Positions 22,961 through 31,642 of a stretch of DNA of 64,000 nt are shown one piece after another. A program made the position numbers and the translations under genes. Source of the DNA: Kuafuiihalomonas sp964473255 (GTDB lineage Bacteria > Myxococcota > Kuafuiibacteriia > Kuafuiibacteriales > Kuafuiibacteriaceae); contig CAYYOT010000002.1 in the NCBI GenBank assembly GCA_964473255.1, positions 95,175 to 159,174 on the forward strand. Direction: 5' to 3'. Below the pieces are notes generated by a model that ran no database searches, was not told where the DNA came from, and was given only the letters and a program-made list of their open reading frames with translations. Each line of letters begins with the position of its first letter. Position 1 is the first letter of the stretch.

Positions 22961-25027
22961 ATGAACCAATACAGGAGCTGGTTTCTCGCGGGTTTGGCCG
23001 CCTGCAGCTTCGCTTGCGAAGCGACGGTGGGCAGCCCTCATCTCGCAGCCGATGGTGAGGGACTCGGTCACGCCCGAGGGCCCGAGTCGGGCGACGAAAC
23101 ACCCAACGAACGCGGTCCGGGAGAAGAGCCCCCCGAGGAGAACGAGGTCGTCGAAGAGCCGTTGCCCGTTTGTGCTGACGATGAGCTTCCATCGCTGGAA
23201 ACCGGCGCCGCCAAGGTCAAGTACGTGTTGACGGGGCTTCCGCTCTCCGACGCCGACCGTAGTGCGCTGGTCGACGGTCGTAGCGGCCTGGAAGCGCTGG
23301 TGCCGCAGTGGTTGGCTCTGCCCGAGGCAGAGAAGAAGCTTCAAGACTTCTTCGCCACCACTCTCCAGCAGAAGGAACTCGAAGAAGAAGGCTTTTCCGC
23401 TTGGTTCGGGGAGAGTCGAGTGCAGATGGGTCGTGGTCTTCAGCAGCGAATTCGCGATGACTTCGAAGAGAGCCTCCCTCGGACGGCGATGGCCATCGTC
23501 GAGGCGGGGCAGCCGCTATCGGACTTGGTCACTACGAACACCTTCTTCATGAATACGGCCATGATGGTCACGTTCGCGCATTGGGACGCGCGGCCCATCG
23601 ACGACGCCGGTGATGCTTCCTACCGCGGCCGAGATGAGCTCGCCGAGATGGTCTTCCACGCCGACCGGACGATTCCTCGGGAGGAGTCCTTGGACCCGAC
23701 CAGCCCCAACTTCCTTCACTTCGAGCTGCCCGAGCTTGCGGAAAAGTGTCCCGACCGTGCCTCGGTCACCATTTCGCGCAAGACCCCTCTTCGCCTCTAT
23801 CAGGTGCTCTTCGGACGAGGGCAGGGCGATAACTGCCTGAACGTAAACTTCGAGCCCGTGGTCACGGACGCCGATTTCGAAGACTGGCGACTGGTGACCA
23901 TTCGGACGCCGAATCCCGGCGAGGCGACGGACCAGTTCTTCGATCTGGTCGCACTTCGCGAAAAGAGCGAGCTGATACTGCACACGCCACGCGTTGGATT
24001 CTTCACCAGTCCGGCATTCCTGGGCCTGTGGCTCACGAATGATGCTAACAGCCACCGAGTGAACATGAACCAGGCGCTCATCGTGGCGCTCGGTCAGAGC
24101 TTCGATGAAGAAGACCTGTTCCTGCCGGCCTTCGAGGACGCTCTGGACGACGAGCACGCGGTCCCGGGAACCACCTGCTACGCCTGTCACTCCAGCCTCG
24201 ACCCAATGCGCCAGTTCTACCGGCAATCGTATACGGTATGGTACGGCCAGCAGCTCGACGAGGTAACAAAGGCGATTCCCGCCGAGTTCGTATTCGGGAC
24301 GGTCCAGCAGCCGGGCGAGGGTGTCGAGGACCTCGCCTCGATCCTCGCCGACAACCCAGACTTTCCCGAGGCCTGGGCGCAGAAGCTCTGCTATGCCGTC
24401 AACTCCGAGGCTTGTCCGCAGGACAGCGCCGAGTTCGAGGCCGTCGTCGAGGCTTTCGTCCAGTCAGGCTTGGACTTCCGGGTCTTGGCCACCGAGCTAT
24501 TGTCGTCCCCGCTCATAACCGGTGCGGAGTGTCTCGAGGGAGGAACCGGACAGTTGGCTGGGATCAGTCGGGCGCGGCACCTGTGCAGCGCTCTGGCCGC
24601 CCGACTGAACATGGACGACGCGTGCAGCTTCAATCGCACGGTACGCAACCTCATTGGTTCGGTGCCGGATGACGGATTCAGCCGGGCGACGGTCGAACCT
24701 GTCGTCATTCGCAGCGACGACATGTTCGTCCGCTCGGCCGAGGAAAAGATCTGTCGAGAGCTAGCCGTCAATCGCATCGGCGGGGAAGACTTTCCGATCA
24801 ACGAGCCCGAGGTCTCAGTCCTCCGGTTGGTCACCGACCTCATGGGCTTCACGAGCAGCCACCCGCGCCATGGCGATGTTCTTCAGCTCATGACCGAGCA
24901 CTTCGAGAATGCGATGGCGGCAGCCCAAGAGCTGGGTGAAAACGACTATCGGTCCCGCCGAGATGGCCTCCGCTCGGCTTTCATGGTCGCCTGTCAATCG
25001 CCGACGGTCGTCGGCATGGGGATGTGA
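22961..25027 (+). CDS. DUF1588-type lipoprotein with one c-type haem motif
   Basis: Exported protein of 688 aa. It has a lipoprotein signal (WFLAGLAACSFACE), a Pro/Glu-rich linker, and then the body of the DUF1592/DUF1588/DUF1585 family found in Planctomycetota and Myxococcota. A single CxxCH motif is visible in GTTCYACHSSLDP, the position where family members carry CASCHxxMDP, so one covalent haem is likely. It is followed at 11 nt by a DUF1501 gene, a pairing typical of these families. The molecular role is not known; an extracytoplasmic redox or degradative function is assumed. The ATG at 22961 was chosen because it begins the signal peptide; the upstream frame has no coding character. Confidence 0.85.
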   Translation: MNQYRSWFLAGLAACSFACEATVGSPHLAADGEGLGHARGPESGDETPNERGPGEEPPEENEVVEEPLPVCADDELPSLETGAAKVKYVLTGLPLSDADRSALVDGRSGLEALVPQWLALPEAEKKLQDFFATTLQQKELEEEGFSAWFGESRVQMGRGLQQRIRDDFEESLPRTAMAIVEAGQPLSDLVTTNTFFMNTAMMVTFAHWDARPIDDAGDASYRGRDELAEMVFHADRTIPREESLDPTSPNFLHFELPELAEKCPDRASVTISRKTPLRLYQVLFGRGQGDNCLNVNFEPVVTDADFEDWRLVTIRTPNPGEATDQFFDLVALREKSELILHTPRVGFFTSPAFLGLWLTNDANSHRVNMNQALIVALGQSFDEEDLFLPAFEDALDDEHAVPGTTCYACHSSLDPMRQFYRQSYTVWYGQQLDEVTKAIPAEFVFGTVQQPGEGVEDLASILADNPDFPEAWAQKLCYAVNSEACPQDSAEFEAVVEAFVQSGLDFRVLATELLSSPLITGAECLEGGTGQLAGISRARHLCSALAARLNMDDACSFNRTVRNLIGSVPDDGFSRATVEPVVIRSDDMFVRSAEEKICRELAVNRIGGEDFPINEPEVSVLRLVTDLMGFTSSHPRHGDVLQLMTEHFENAMAAAQELGENDYRSRRDGLRSAFMVACQSPTVVGMGM

Positions 25028-25037
25028 GGACTTCACA

Positions 25038-26327
25038 ATGACGACGCGTCGCGATCTTCTCCGCTCTTCCCTGTACGGTACCGGCTTGCTCGGGCTTCGT
25101 GCTCTGGCAACCGGTGTTCCCATCAGCCTGCTCAAGACTCCGGTGAGGGCCTGGGCCGATGAGCCGTCGCGCCAGCGCATGCTCATCATGACTGCCAGTC
25201 GCAATGGCGATCCTTTCAATGCGAACTGTCCGGGCTCGTACGGTGAGGGCATCGTCCATCCCGATTCTCCTGACTTCGCGCCGACCGACATCATGCTCGG
25301 TGACCGGGCCCATGTCGCCGCCCGCGCGTGGACGCAGCTCGACCAGAAACACCTCGACCGGACTTGCTTTATTCATCACGGAACACTGACCAATGCCCAC
25401 GGAAATCACGGCAAGGTCATGCGTCTCATGGGCAAAGTCCGGCGCAACGAAATGATGGTCTCGTTCTTCAGCAAGGAGCTTCAGGCCGGCTTTGGAACCA
25501 TCCAAACCGAGCCCGTCAACGTTGGCGCGCCGCTTCTTTCGTTCGAGGGCCGAAAGCTGGCCAAGCTGGCCCCACGTTCCCTCAAGGAGGCGTTGGCGCC
25601 GTCGAACGACACCCTGGGGCAGCTTACGACGCTTCGGGACGCCGAGCTCGACCGCTTGCATGCTTTGCTCAAGGAGGATGGTACCGTCGAGCAGCGACGA
25701 CTCCTCGATCGATTCGCTCAGTCTCGACGGGAAGCGCGACAGATCTCGCAAGATTTGATCGACCGGTTGGACGTGATCGACGGGGACGGTCCCGATGATC
25801 AGGTGATCGCAGTCGCAGTCCTGGCGGCGATGAACGTCTCGCCCGTGCTGACGCTGGGCCTCCGTTTCGGCGCCGACAATCACACCGACGGGGACCTGGC
25901 GAAGGAGATCGAGCAGTCGACCGCGGGGATTCGGCAGATAGGAGACCTGCTCCGGCAGCTCGACGAGCTCGGGCTGGGCGAACGCGTCGTCGTCTCCGGA
26001 CTCAACGTCTTCGGCCGGACCCTGTCCAAGAAGGGGACGAATGGTCGTGATCACAACGCCCATCACCACGTCCTGTTCATGACGGGCGCCGGAGTGAAGC
26101 CGGGTGTCGTCGGCGGTATAAAGCCGAAGGGCAAAGACTGGGCCGCTACCGGGATCGATTCGAAAACGGGCACCGGGACCGACGAGGGCGACATTGCCTA
26201 TGAAGAAACGCTGAGCGCGGTAGGCAAGACGCTCGGGGCAGCTTTGGGCATCTCGTCGGCTCGCTTGGACGAAGAGATCGAGGGAGGCAAAGTCATCTCC
26301 GCTGCGCTCGTCTCCGCATCGGTCTAA
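25038..26327 (+). CDS. DUF1501 family protein with Tat-like signal
   Basis: A 429-aa protein. The N-terminus TTRRDLLRSSLYGTGLLGLR has a twin-arginine and hydrophobic region, so export by Tat in folded form is likely. The late GRDHNAHHHVLFMTGAGVKP block is the signature of DUF1501, a branch of the alkaline phosphatase/sulfatase superfamily. The strong GAGGA 8 nt before the ATG sets the start. It is co-transcribed with the DUF1588 lipoprotein and ends 5 nt from a convergent regulator gene. Substrate unknown. Confidence 0.85.
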   Translation: MTTRRDLLRSSLYGTGLLGLRALATGVPISLLKTPVRAWADEPSRQRMLIMTASRNGDPFNANCPGSYGEGIVHPDSPDFAPTDIMLGDRAHVAARAWTQLDQKHLDRTCFIHHGTLTNAHGNHGKVMRLMGKVRRNEMMVSFFSKELQAGFGTIQTEPVNVGAPLLSFEGRKLAKLAPRSLKEALAPSNDTLGQLTTLRDAELDRLHALLKEDGTVEQRRLLDRFAQSRREARQISQDLIDRLDVIDGDGPDDQVIAVAVLAAMNVSPVLTLGLRFGADNHTDGDLAKEIEQSTAGIRQIGDLLRQLDELGLGERVVVSGLNVFGRTLSKKGTNGRDHNAHHHVLFMTGAGVKPGVVGGIKPKGKDWAATGIDSKTGTGTDEGDIAYEETLSAVGKTLGAALGISSARLDEEIEGGKVISAALVSASV

Positions 26328-26332
26328 CTCGT

Positions 26333-27643
26333 CTAGCGGTAGTCGTCGGGCTGAATGTCGAGGCGCTTCAGCCAGCGATACACCTGCTGGCGATGCCGGC
26401 CCAAGACTCGTCCCACGGAGGCGATATTGCCGTCGTGAGTCCGCAAGAGTTCGATCAGCTCATCCCTCGATGGCTGCCGTATGATCGTCGGCTCGGCAGC
26501 ATCCTCGTCGACCGGGCCCTCGGCCATTTCGAACTCGCGAACCGCGACCGGGAGATGGGACATCGCAATCCGGCCCGGTGCGGCCACCAAGCGAGCCTGC
26601 GCAGCGACGGCCTTGAGTTCCCGAACGTTCCCGGGCCAGGCGTAGAAGAGCAGGGCTTCGGCCGCGTCGGCCGTCAGCGCCGACTGCGTCGAAAAACGCG
26701 AGAACAGGCGAAGGATATCCTCCCGACGTTCGGTCAGGGCATGGGTCTCGAGGTCGAAGCCGGCCAGTCGAAAGTAGAGGTCTTGGCGAAAGCGCCCCTC
26801 CGCCGCGAGAACCCGGAGGGGTCGATGCGTCGCCGAGATGACGCGAACGTCGACGGTACGCTCTCGGTCCGAACCGACCGGTCGGATCCGTCCCTCCTGA
26901 AGCACCCGCAACAGCGCGGGCTGCTGGTCCCGCGGTAGCTCTCCGATCTCGTCGAGAAACAAGGTCCCCCCGTCGGCGGCGGCGAAAAGCCCGGCTCTCG
27001 ACCCTTTGGCACCGCTGAAGGCGCCGGACTCGTGGCCGAACAGCTCGCTCGCCACGAGCTCGGAGGCGAGGGAGCCGCAGTTGACGGGAACCAACTCACC
27101 CTCACGCCCGCTGGCTTCGTGAATGCGCTGGGCCAGCAGCTCCTTACCGGTCCCCGTGGGCCCTTGGAGCAGCACCGGCAACATGGATGGCGCTGCGAGG
27201 GAGGCGAAGTGGTTGCTCAGGGCCCATGATATCGAGGCATCGTCAGGGACCACGAAGCCGTCGGCGTTGGCCGGGAGTGAGATCTCGGCGTAGACGAAAA
27301 GGCTGTCGCCGATGCGTATCACGCTCGAGGGCATCAGTCTCTTGCGCTCGACCGCCTGGCCGTTGACGGTGGTTCCGTTTCGGCTGCCCAAGTCGATGAC
27401 TTCGGCATGTCCATCCTCGCCGATCTGAATGCGGGCGTGCCGACGGCTAGCCGCGCGATCGTCGACCTGGATACCATCGAGACCGACCGAACGCCCGATG
27501 GTCCGTGGTCGTTCGATGTCGACTCCGACCAACGGCAAGACCTGTTCGACCGAGAAAACCGGGAAGATGCGGCGGATGAGCAGCGCGGGGTCGGAAGTCG
27601 AGACGGTCCGTAGACCCGTGGTAGCGTCCGGGACCCCTCTCAC
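26333..27643 (-). CDS. FHA-domain sigma-54-dependent transcriptional activator
   Basis: Enhancer-binding protein of 436 aa. The N-terminal FHA domain (IGRSVGLDGIQVDD, ASRRHARIQIG, GSRNGTTVNGQAV) binds phosphothreonine, linking it to Ser/Thr kinases. The AAA+ domain has Walker A GPTGTGKE, the sigma-54 contact loop as ESGAFSGAKG (Ser in place of the usual Thr of GAFTGA) and Walker B GGTLFLDEIGELP. The C-terminus is a Fis-like HTH (ASVGRVLGRHRQQVYRWLKR). I prefer the GTG at 27643; a TTG 12 codons upstream is possible. It faces the DUF1501 gene with a 5-nt gap. The kinase at 6.6-8 kb is one possible upstream partner, by inference only. Confidence 0.92.
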   Translation of the reverse strand: MRGVPDATTGLRTVSTSDPALLIRRIFPVFSVEQVLPLVGVDIERPRTIGRSVGLDGIQVDDRAASRRHARIQIGEDGHAEVIDLGSRNGTTVNGQAVERKRLMPSSVIRIGDSLFVYAEISLPANADGFVVPDDASISWALSNHFASLAAPSMLPVLLQGPTGTGKELLAQRIHEASGREGELVPVNCGSLASELVASELFGHESGAFSGAKGSRAGLFAAADGGTLFLDEIGELPRDQQPALLRVLQEGRIRPVGSDRERTVDVRVISATHRPLRVLAAEGRFRQDLYFRLAGFDLETHALTERREDILRLFSRFSTQSALTADAAEALLFYAWPGNVRELKAVAAQARLVAAPGRIAMSHLPVAVREFEMAEGPVDEDAAEPTIIRQPSRDELIELLRTHDGNIASVGRVLGRHRQQVYRWLKRLDIQPDDYR

Positions 27644-27782
27644 CCCTTCTTCTCTTGCTTGAGCTCCGACGGCTGTCAAAGTGTAACCGGCCAGGCCGGA
27701 CCTCGCTTCTTCGAGCGGAGCTAGCTCGGGTGCGACCGATCACTGCAGGGCTGAAGGCGGGCGAGACTTCCTCGGGGAGCGC

Positions 27783-29090
27783 CTAGGTTCGTCCAAATTC
27801 CCCGAGAGGCATGCCGAAGTCGGGCTTCGTGGGCGAGGTGCCCAACACCCAGTCATACACGGCTCGTACCTGTTCGGCTTTGCGCTGCCACGTGAAGTGG
27901 GTCGCAACTCGGTCGCGGGCAGCCTCGGACATTGCGGCGAGCGCGCCCGGGTCCGAGACCAACCGCGTGAGCACCCGACGCAGGCCTTCGACGATGCTCG
28001 CGGGTGGACCCATCGGAAGCGCAAATCCCGTCGCTTGGGTTACGAGCTCCGAAGGACCGGCGTAATCCATCACGATGGGCACGACTCCCGTCGCCATCGC
28101 TTCGAGCACGACCCCGCCTCCAAAGTCCTTGATGCTGGGAAAGCCCAAGACGTGCGCTTGCCCGAGGTAGCTCTGGAGTTCCCGATGGTCGACCCACCCG
28201 CGCAGTCGAACGGAGTCTCGAATGTCCGCCGTGAGCTGGCGGAGCTCGGCCATCTGAGGGCCATCGCCCAAGACGTCGACGACGATGCGTCCTTCTTTGG
28301 CGAGCGGTCGCACCGCCTCTACCAGCAGGTGCACGCCCTTGAGGGGAACCAGGCGGCCGATGAAGACCAAGCGTACCGGAAGGTCCCAGCGGCGGTCGTT
28401 CACCGGTGGAAAGCGCTCGGGGTCGACGGCATTTTCGGGAAGATAGACGATCTTGTCTCTGAGATGCGGAGGCTCTTGAGCATAGGTCGCCCGAGAGCCA
28501 ATCAGGATTGCCGCGGCTCGTTCCCGCATGCTGCGAATCCCAGGAAGAAGTCGGTAGCCGGCCCGGACGTACGACAGCCACTCGCCTTCTTGCCGACGAA
28601 CGTGATCATAACCCTTTGGCCACGGGGCGCCCCCATTGAGCGGACCCACGACAAAGGGGACGTTGATTCGATCCAAGCTGCGGGCGATGAGGCTGGGGGT
28701 CGTGGGGCTCAGCGGTGTTATTCGATGGACGAGGTCGAATTCGCCCGCCTTGAGCCTCGTATTGAATTCCTTCCAGACCAGGCTTTCAAAATAGTAGTAG
28801 CCCACATTGGCGAGCGCCGCGCTGGTCGTCCATCCTCGGCCTGTGTTGCCGGTCAGCATCGTGGATACTTTCCAGAGCGGGCGTGTCACGGCCTCGGCAT
28901 CGATTGCCGTGAAGTCTTCTCCTTCCTTCAGGCCTGCGGACAGCACGGCCTGGCGATTGCGTACGTGCGTGACGAGATGCACATCGGCGACGTCGTTCAG
29001 CGACTGACTCAGGGACCAGCCGATGAGGGGTACACTCACCCACTCGGGATTGGCCGCCTCGGCAATGACCAGAACACGAGGCTGGGGCAC
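27783..29090 (-). CDS. GT4-family glycosyltransferase
   Basis: A GT-B fold, 435-aa glycosyltransferase. The N-terminal lobe begins PRVLVIAEAANPEW. The C-terminal lobe carries the GT4 signature: VRLVFIGRLVPLKGVHLLVE, then the nucleotide-sugar ribose-binding motif as GGGVVLEAMATGVVPIVMD (the E-x7-E region). It is probably a peripheral inner-membrane enzyme that transfers a hexose or pentose to a lipid or glycan. The GTG at 29090 fits the start of the fold; the frame upstream is antisense noise. It is divergent from the GT-C gene and near the DprE-like genes, so it likely belongs to the same envelope-glycan locus. Confidence 0.85.
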   Translation of the reverse strand: MPQPRVLVIAEAANPEWVSVPLIGWSLSQSLNDVADVHLVTHVRNRQAVLSAGLKEGEDFTAIDAEAVTRPLWKVSTMLTGNTGRGWTTSAALANVGYYYFESLVWKEFNTRLKAGEFDLVHRITPLSPTTPSLIARSLDRINVPFVVGPLNGGAPWPKGYDHVRRQEGEWLSYVRAGYRLLPGIRSMRERAAAILIGSRATYAQEPPHLRDKIVYLPENAVDPERFPPVNDRRWDLPVRLVFIGRLVPLKGVHLLVEAVRPLAKEGRIVVDVLGDGPQMAELRQLTADIRDSVRLRGWVDHRELQSYLGQAHVLGFPSIKDFGGGVVLEAMATGVVPIVMDYAGPSELVTQATGFALPMGPPASIVEGLRRVLTRLVSDPGALAAMSEAARDRVATHFTWQRKAEQVRAVYDWVLGTSPTKPDFGMPLGEFGRT

Positions 29091-29265
29091 GCGGCTCTCG
29101 TATGGGGGGAGAGGGCAAAAGTCAAAGCGGCGTCCGGTGCCATGCGTGGGTTCCGACGACGAATCTGCTCGTCGGCCAGTCTGCGTCGTTCGGTGGGTCT
29201 GGCCGCTCTCTAGAAGCTCACGAAGCCCCTTCCATTGCCGACGGTCGGGCGGTAAACACGCCGCC

Positions 29266-30879
29266 ATGCAACCGGAAGCTCGCCTGGCCGGTCGGGACCG
29301 AGGGATCCATCCCGGTCTGCAGACCGTGCTCGGAGTGGCGGTGGTAGCCGGGGTACTGATTCGGTTGGTGTCTTTTCTGAGCGTCGAGCGGCTTTTTCAG
29401 CAGTACCCAACCGAGGACGGGTACCTGATGCTCACCATCAGTCGAAATCTCGGTACGGGTCTCGGCTTCTCAATCGCCCAAGGGGAGATTCCCACGAACG
29501 GAACACAACCCCTCCTGACCTTGATCTACGCGCTCGGTTTTTCGGTCTTTGGCGGCGACCGAGCTTGGGGCGTTGGATTCGCACTCGCTTTACAGATTGT
29601 GATGGGGGCGGCCACCGCCTGGATGATCTACCGCCTAGGACTGCGAGTGATGGCCAGGTTCGAATGGTCGAAGACGATCGCCGCGGTGGCGGCCGTAGTC
29701 TGGTTCTCGAGTGCGGTCACGGTTCATCACACCATGAACTGCCTCGAAACTGGAGCCTACGCGATGGTCGTAGCCGCCGTTGCACTCGTGTTCCTGGAGC
29801 CGGAGGCTCATCCTCCGTGGTCTTGGCCGAAGACCCTGGGCGTCGGAATTCTGCTCGGGCTGGCGTTCTGGATACGCAACGACGCTTGTTTTCTGATCCT
29901 CGCTGCCTGCCTGGTCCATCTCTACGGCGCCCGCGAGAATCCCGTCTTGCTGCGCGCCCGCTTTGCTCGCACCCTGGTCTTTGGCTCCACGTCGGTCTTG
30001 GTCGCGATTCCCTGGCTTGCTTACAACTACTCGAACTTCGGTCATCTGGTTCCGGTCAGCGGTCGAGCTGAAGGGCGTGGAGGCACGCCGGGCGGCAACA
30101 TCCCCGAATTGGTGGTGGTTGTCACCGAGTACGCGTCGGGCGTGCTGGCTTTGCCGCATACGTTCGAAGTCCAGCCCCTGGCCATCGCCCTGTGTACTGC
30201 CGTGGTCGTTGCGGGAGCGGGCCTGGTCGTTTGGATGTTCCGGTTTGCCGACGAGGTCCAACGGCAGGCGCTCCTGATGGGGGGCATCTTCATTGGCTGT
30301 TTGGCGTTGTTCTATGGCGGCTTCTTCGGAGCGGGGTGGTTCATGGGGCGCTACATCCTGCCGACCACGCCGTTTATCTATTTGCTGTTCTCTTTTTGCC
30401 TCGTAGGCGCGATCGTCTGGGCCCAGGCCATCGTCCCGCTCCGTGCCGCGGCAACGGTCGTGGTCGTGCTTCTGGCCGGAGTGACCCTCTATCTCCACGG
30501 AAGAATCTATGCGCGCGGCACGGACCACCAGCACTTTCAGGTCGTCGAGTGGGTGCAAGAGAACGTCGGGGAAGAGGTATGGGTGGGTGCAGTTCAGACC
30601 GGCACCCTCGGGTTCTTCCATGAACGGACGATCAACCTCGATGGCAAAGTCAATCCTATCGCCTATGAGCGCATCCTCGAGCAGAGAATCCCTCAGTACG
30701 TGGTCGAAGAGACACCGATCGAGTACCTCGCCGACTGGTACGGGATCGCCGAGTGGGCGAATAGTTTCCCGGTGATCTCCCAGAATTTTCGGGTCGTCGT
30801 GGCGGACGAAGAAGGCGACCTCGGAGTTCTCGAGCGGGTGACTCCGTTGACCGTTCACCGCCTCGAAGCGCGCCGCTGA
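29266..30879 (+). CDS. Polytopic GT-C-type membrane glycosyltransferase
   Basis: Integral membrane protein of 537 aa with about ten membrane helices. The first loop carries an acidic motif after helix 1 (QYPTEDGYLMLTISRNLG), the site of the catalytic Asp/Glu in GT-C enzymes that use polyprenyl-phosphate sugars, and the following GFSIAQGEIPTNGTQPLLTL resembles the loop of mycobacterial AftB-like arabinosyltransferases. The C-terminus is a soluble periplasmic domain. The neighbours (DprE1, DprE2, UbiA-HAD) would make a polyprenyl-phosphate pentose, so this is a plausible user of that donor. That link is inference; the sugar and the acceptor are unknown. It ends 16 nt from the convergent DprE2 gene. 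Confidence 0.75.
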   Translation: MQPEARLAGRDRGIHPGLQTVLGVAVVAGVLIRLVSFLSVERLFQQYPTEDGYLMLTISRNLGTGLGFSIAQGEIPTNGTQPLLTLIYALGFSVFGGDRAWGVGFALALQIVMGAATAWMIYRLGLRVMARFEWSKTIAAVAAVVWFSSAVTVHHTMNCLETGAYAMVVAAVALVFLEPEAHPPWSWPKTLGVGILLGLAFWIRNDACFLILAACLVHLYGARENPVLLRARFARTLVFGSTSVLVAIPWLAYNYSNFGHLVPVSGRAEGRGGTPGGNIPELVVVVTEYASGVLALPHTFEVQPLAIALCTAVVVAGAGLVVWMFRFADEVQRQALLMGGIFIGCLALFYGGFFGAGWFMGRYILPTTPFIYLLFSFCLVGAIVWAQAIVPLRAAATVVVVLLAGVTLYLHGRIYARGTDHQHFQVVEWVQENVGEEVWVGAVQTGTLGFFHERTINLDGKVNPIAYERILEQRIPQYVVEETPIEYLADWYGIAEWANSFPVISQNFRVVVADEEGDLGVLERVTPLTVHRLEARR

Positions 30880-30895
30880 GTCGCGCCACGCGGAA

Positions 30896-31642
30896 TCAAA
30901 GTCGTAAGCGTTTGAAGATCGCCTCGGGTATCGACCAGATGATCGTCATGATCACGCGCCAGAACCACGGCGTGTACACGACGTTCTTTCGTCGGCGGAT
31001 CGCCCGGTCGATGTCCCGCGCAACTTTAGGGGGTCGAGCGACCAGTGGAGATCTCGGGTCGAGCAATGTCTCGGTGAGAGCCGTATAGACGAATCCTGGC
31101 TTGACGGTCAGAACATGTACACCTCTCGAAAAGAGCCGATTGCGAAGGCCCTGGAGGTAAGTCGACAAGCCCGCCTTGGATGCGCCGTAGATGTAGTTGC
31201 TTTGGCGACCGCGGTCGCCCGCTACCGAGGAGATCCCAGCGATCCATCCCGAGCCCTGTCGTTCCAGGTGGGTGGCGGCCAGCTCGAGAATGGAGATCAC
31301 GGAGGTCAAGTTGACTGCGATGGTCCTCCGAGCCATCTCGACGTTGGATTGGGCTTCCTTCTGGTCCGCCATGAAGCCGTAGCAGACGATCACCCCATCG
31401 AAGCCCGTGAAGTGTTCGGAGGCTCGGTTCAGGAATTCCGGGTGCGACTCCGTATCTTCGGCTTCGAACGGCTCGCAGACGAGGCGGGTCCCATGACGAA
31501 TTCGTGCGTCGGCGGCAATGCGTTCCAAGTCTTCGAGACGTCGCCCGGCGAGGATCAAGCGAGCGCCGCCCTTCGCCCAGAGATCGACGAGCGCTTGCGC
31601 GATGCCCGAGCTCGCTCCGAGCACCAGGATCCGTTCGTTCAC
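30896..31642 (-). CDS. dprE2-like: DprE2-like short-chain dehydrogenase
   Basis: An SDR oxidoreductase of 248 aa. It has the Rossmann ILVLGASSGIAQAL, catalytic Ser in GISSVAGDRGRQSN and YGASKAGL (YxxxK). Its later block VHVLTVKPGFVYTALTE and the C-terminal amphipathic VIMTIIWSIPEAIFKRLRL end closely resemble mycobacterial DprE2 (Rv3791), which reduces the 2-keto intermediate to decaprenyl-phosphoryl arabinose. The ATG overlaps the stop of the DprE1-like gene (ATGA), the same order as in Mycobacterium. The enzymes probably act together at the inner membrane. Confidence 0.88.
   Translation of the reverse strand: MNERILVLGASSGIAQALVDLWAKGGARLILAGRRLEDLERIAADARIRHGTRLVCEPFEAEDTESHPEFLNRASEHFTGFDGVIVCYGFMADQKEAQSNVEMARRTIAVNLTSVISILELAATHLERQGSGWIAGISSVAGDRGRQSNYIYGASKAGLSTYLQGLRNRLFSRGVHVLTVKPGFVYTALTETLLDPRSPLVARPPKVARDIDRAIRRRKNVVYTPWFWRVIMTIIWSIPEAIFKRLRL

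Noticed and set aside
27897..29213. 438-codon plus-strand frame opposite the GT4 gene
   Set aside because: The GT4 motifs are clear on the minus strand; the plus frame is a shadow.
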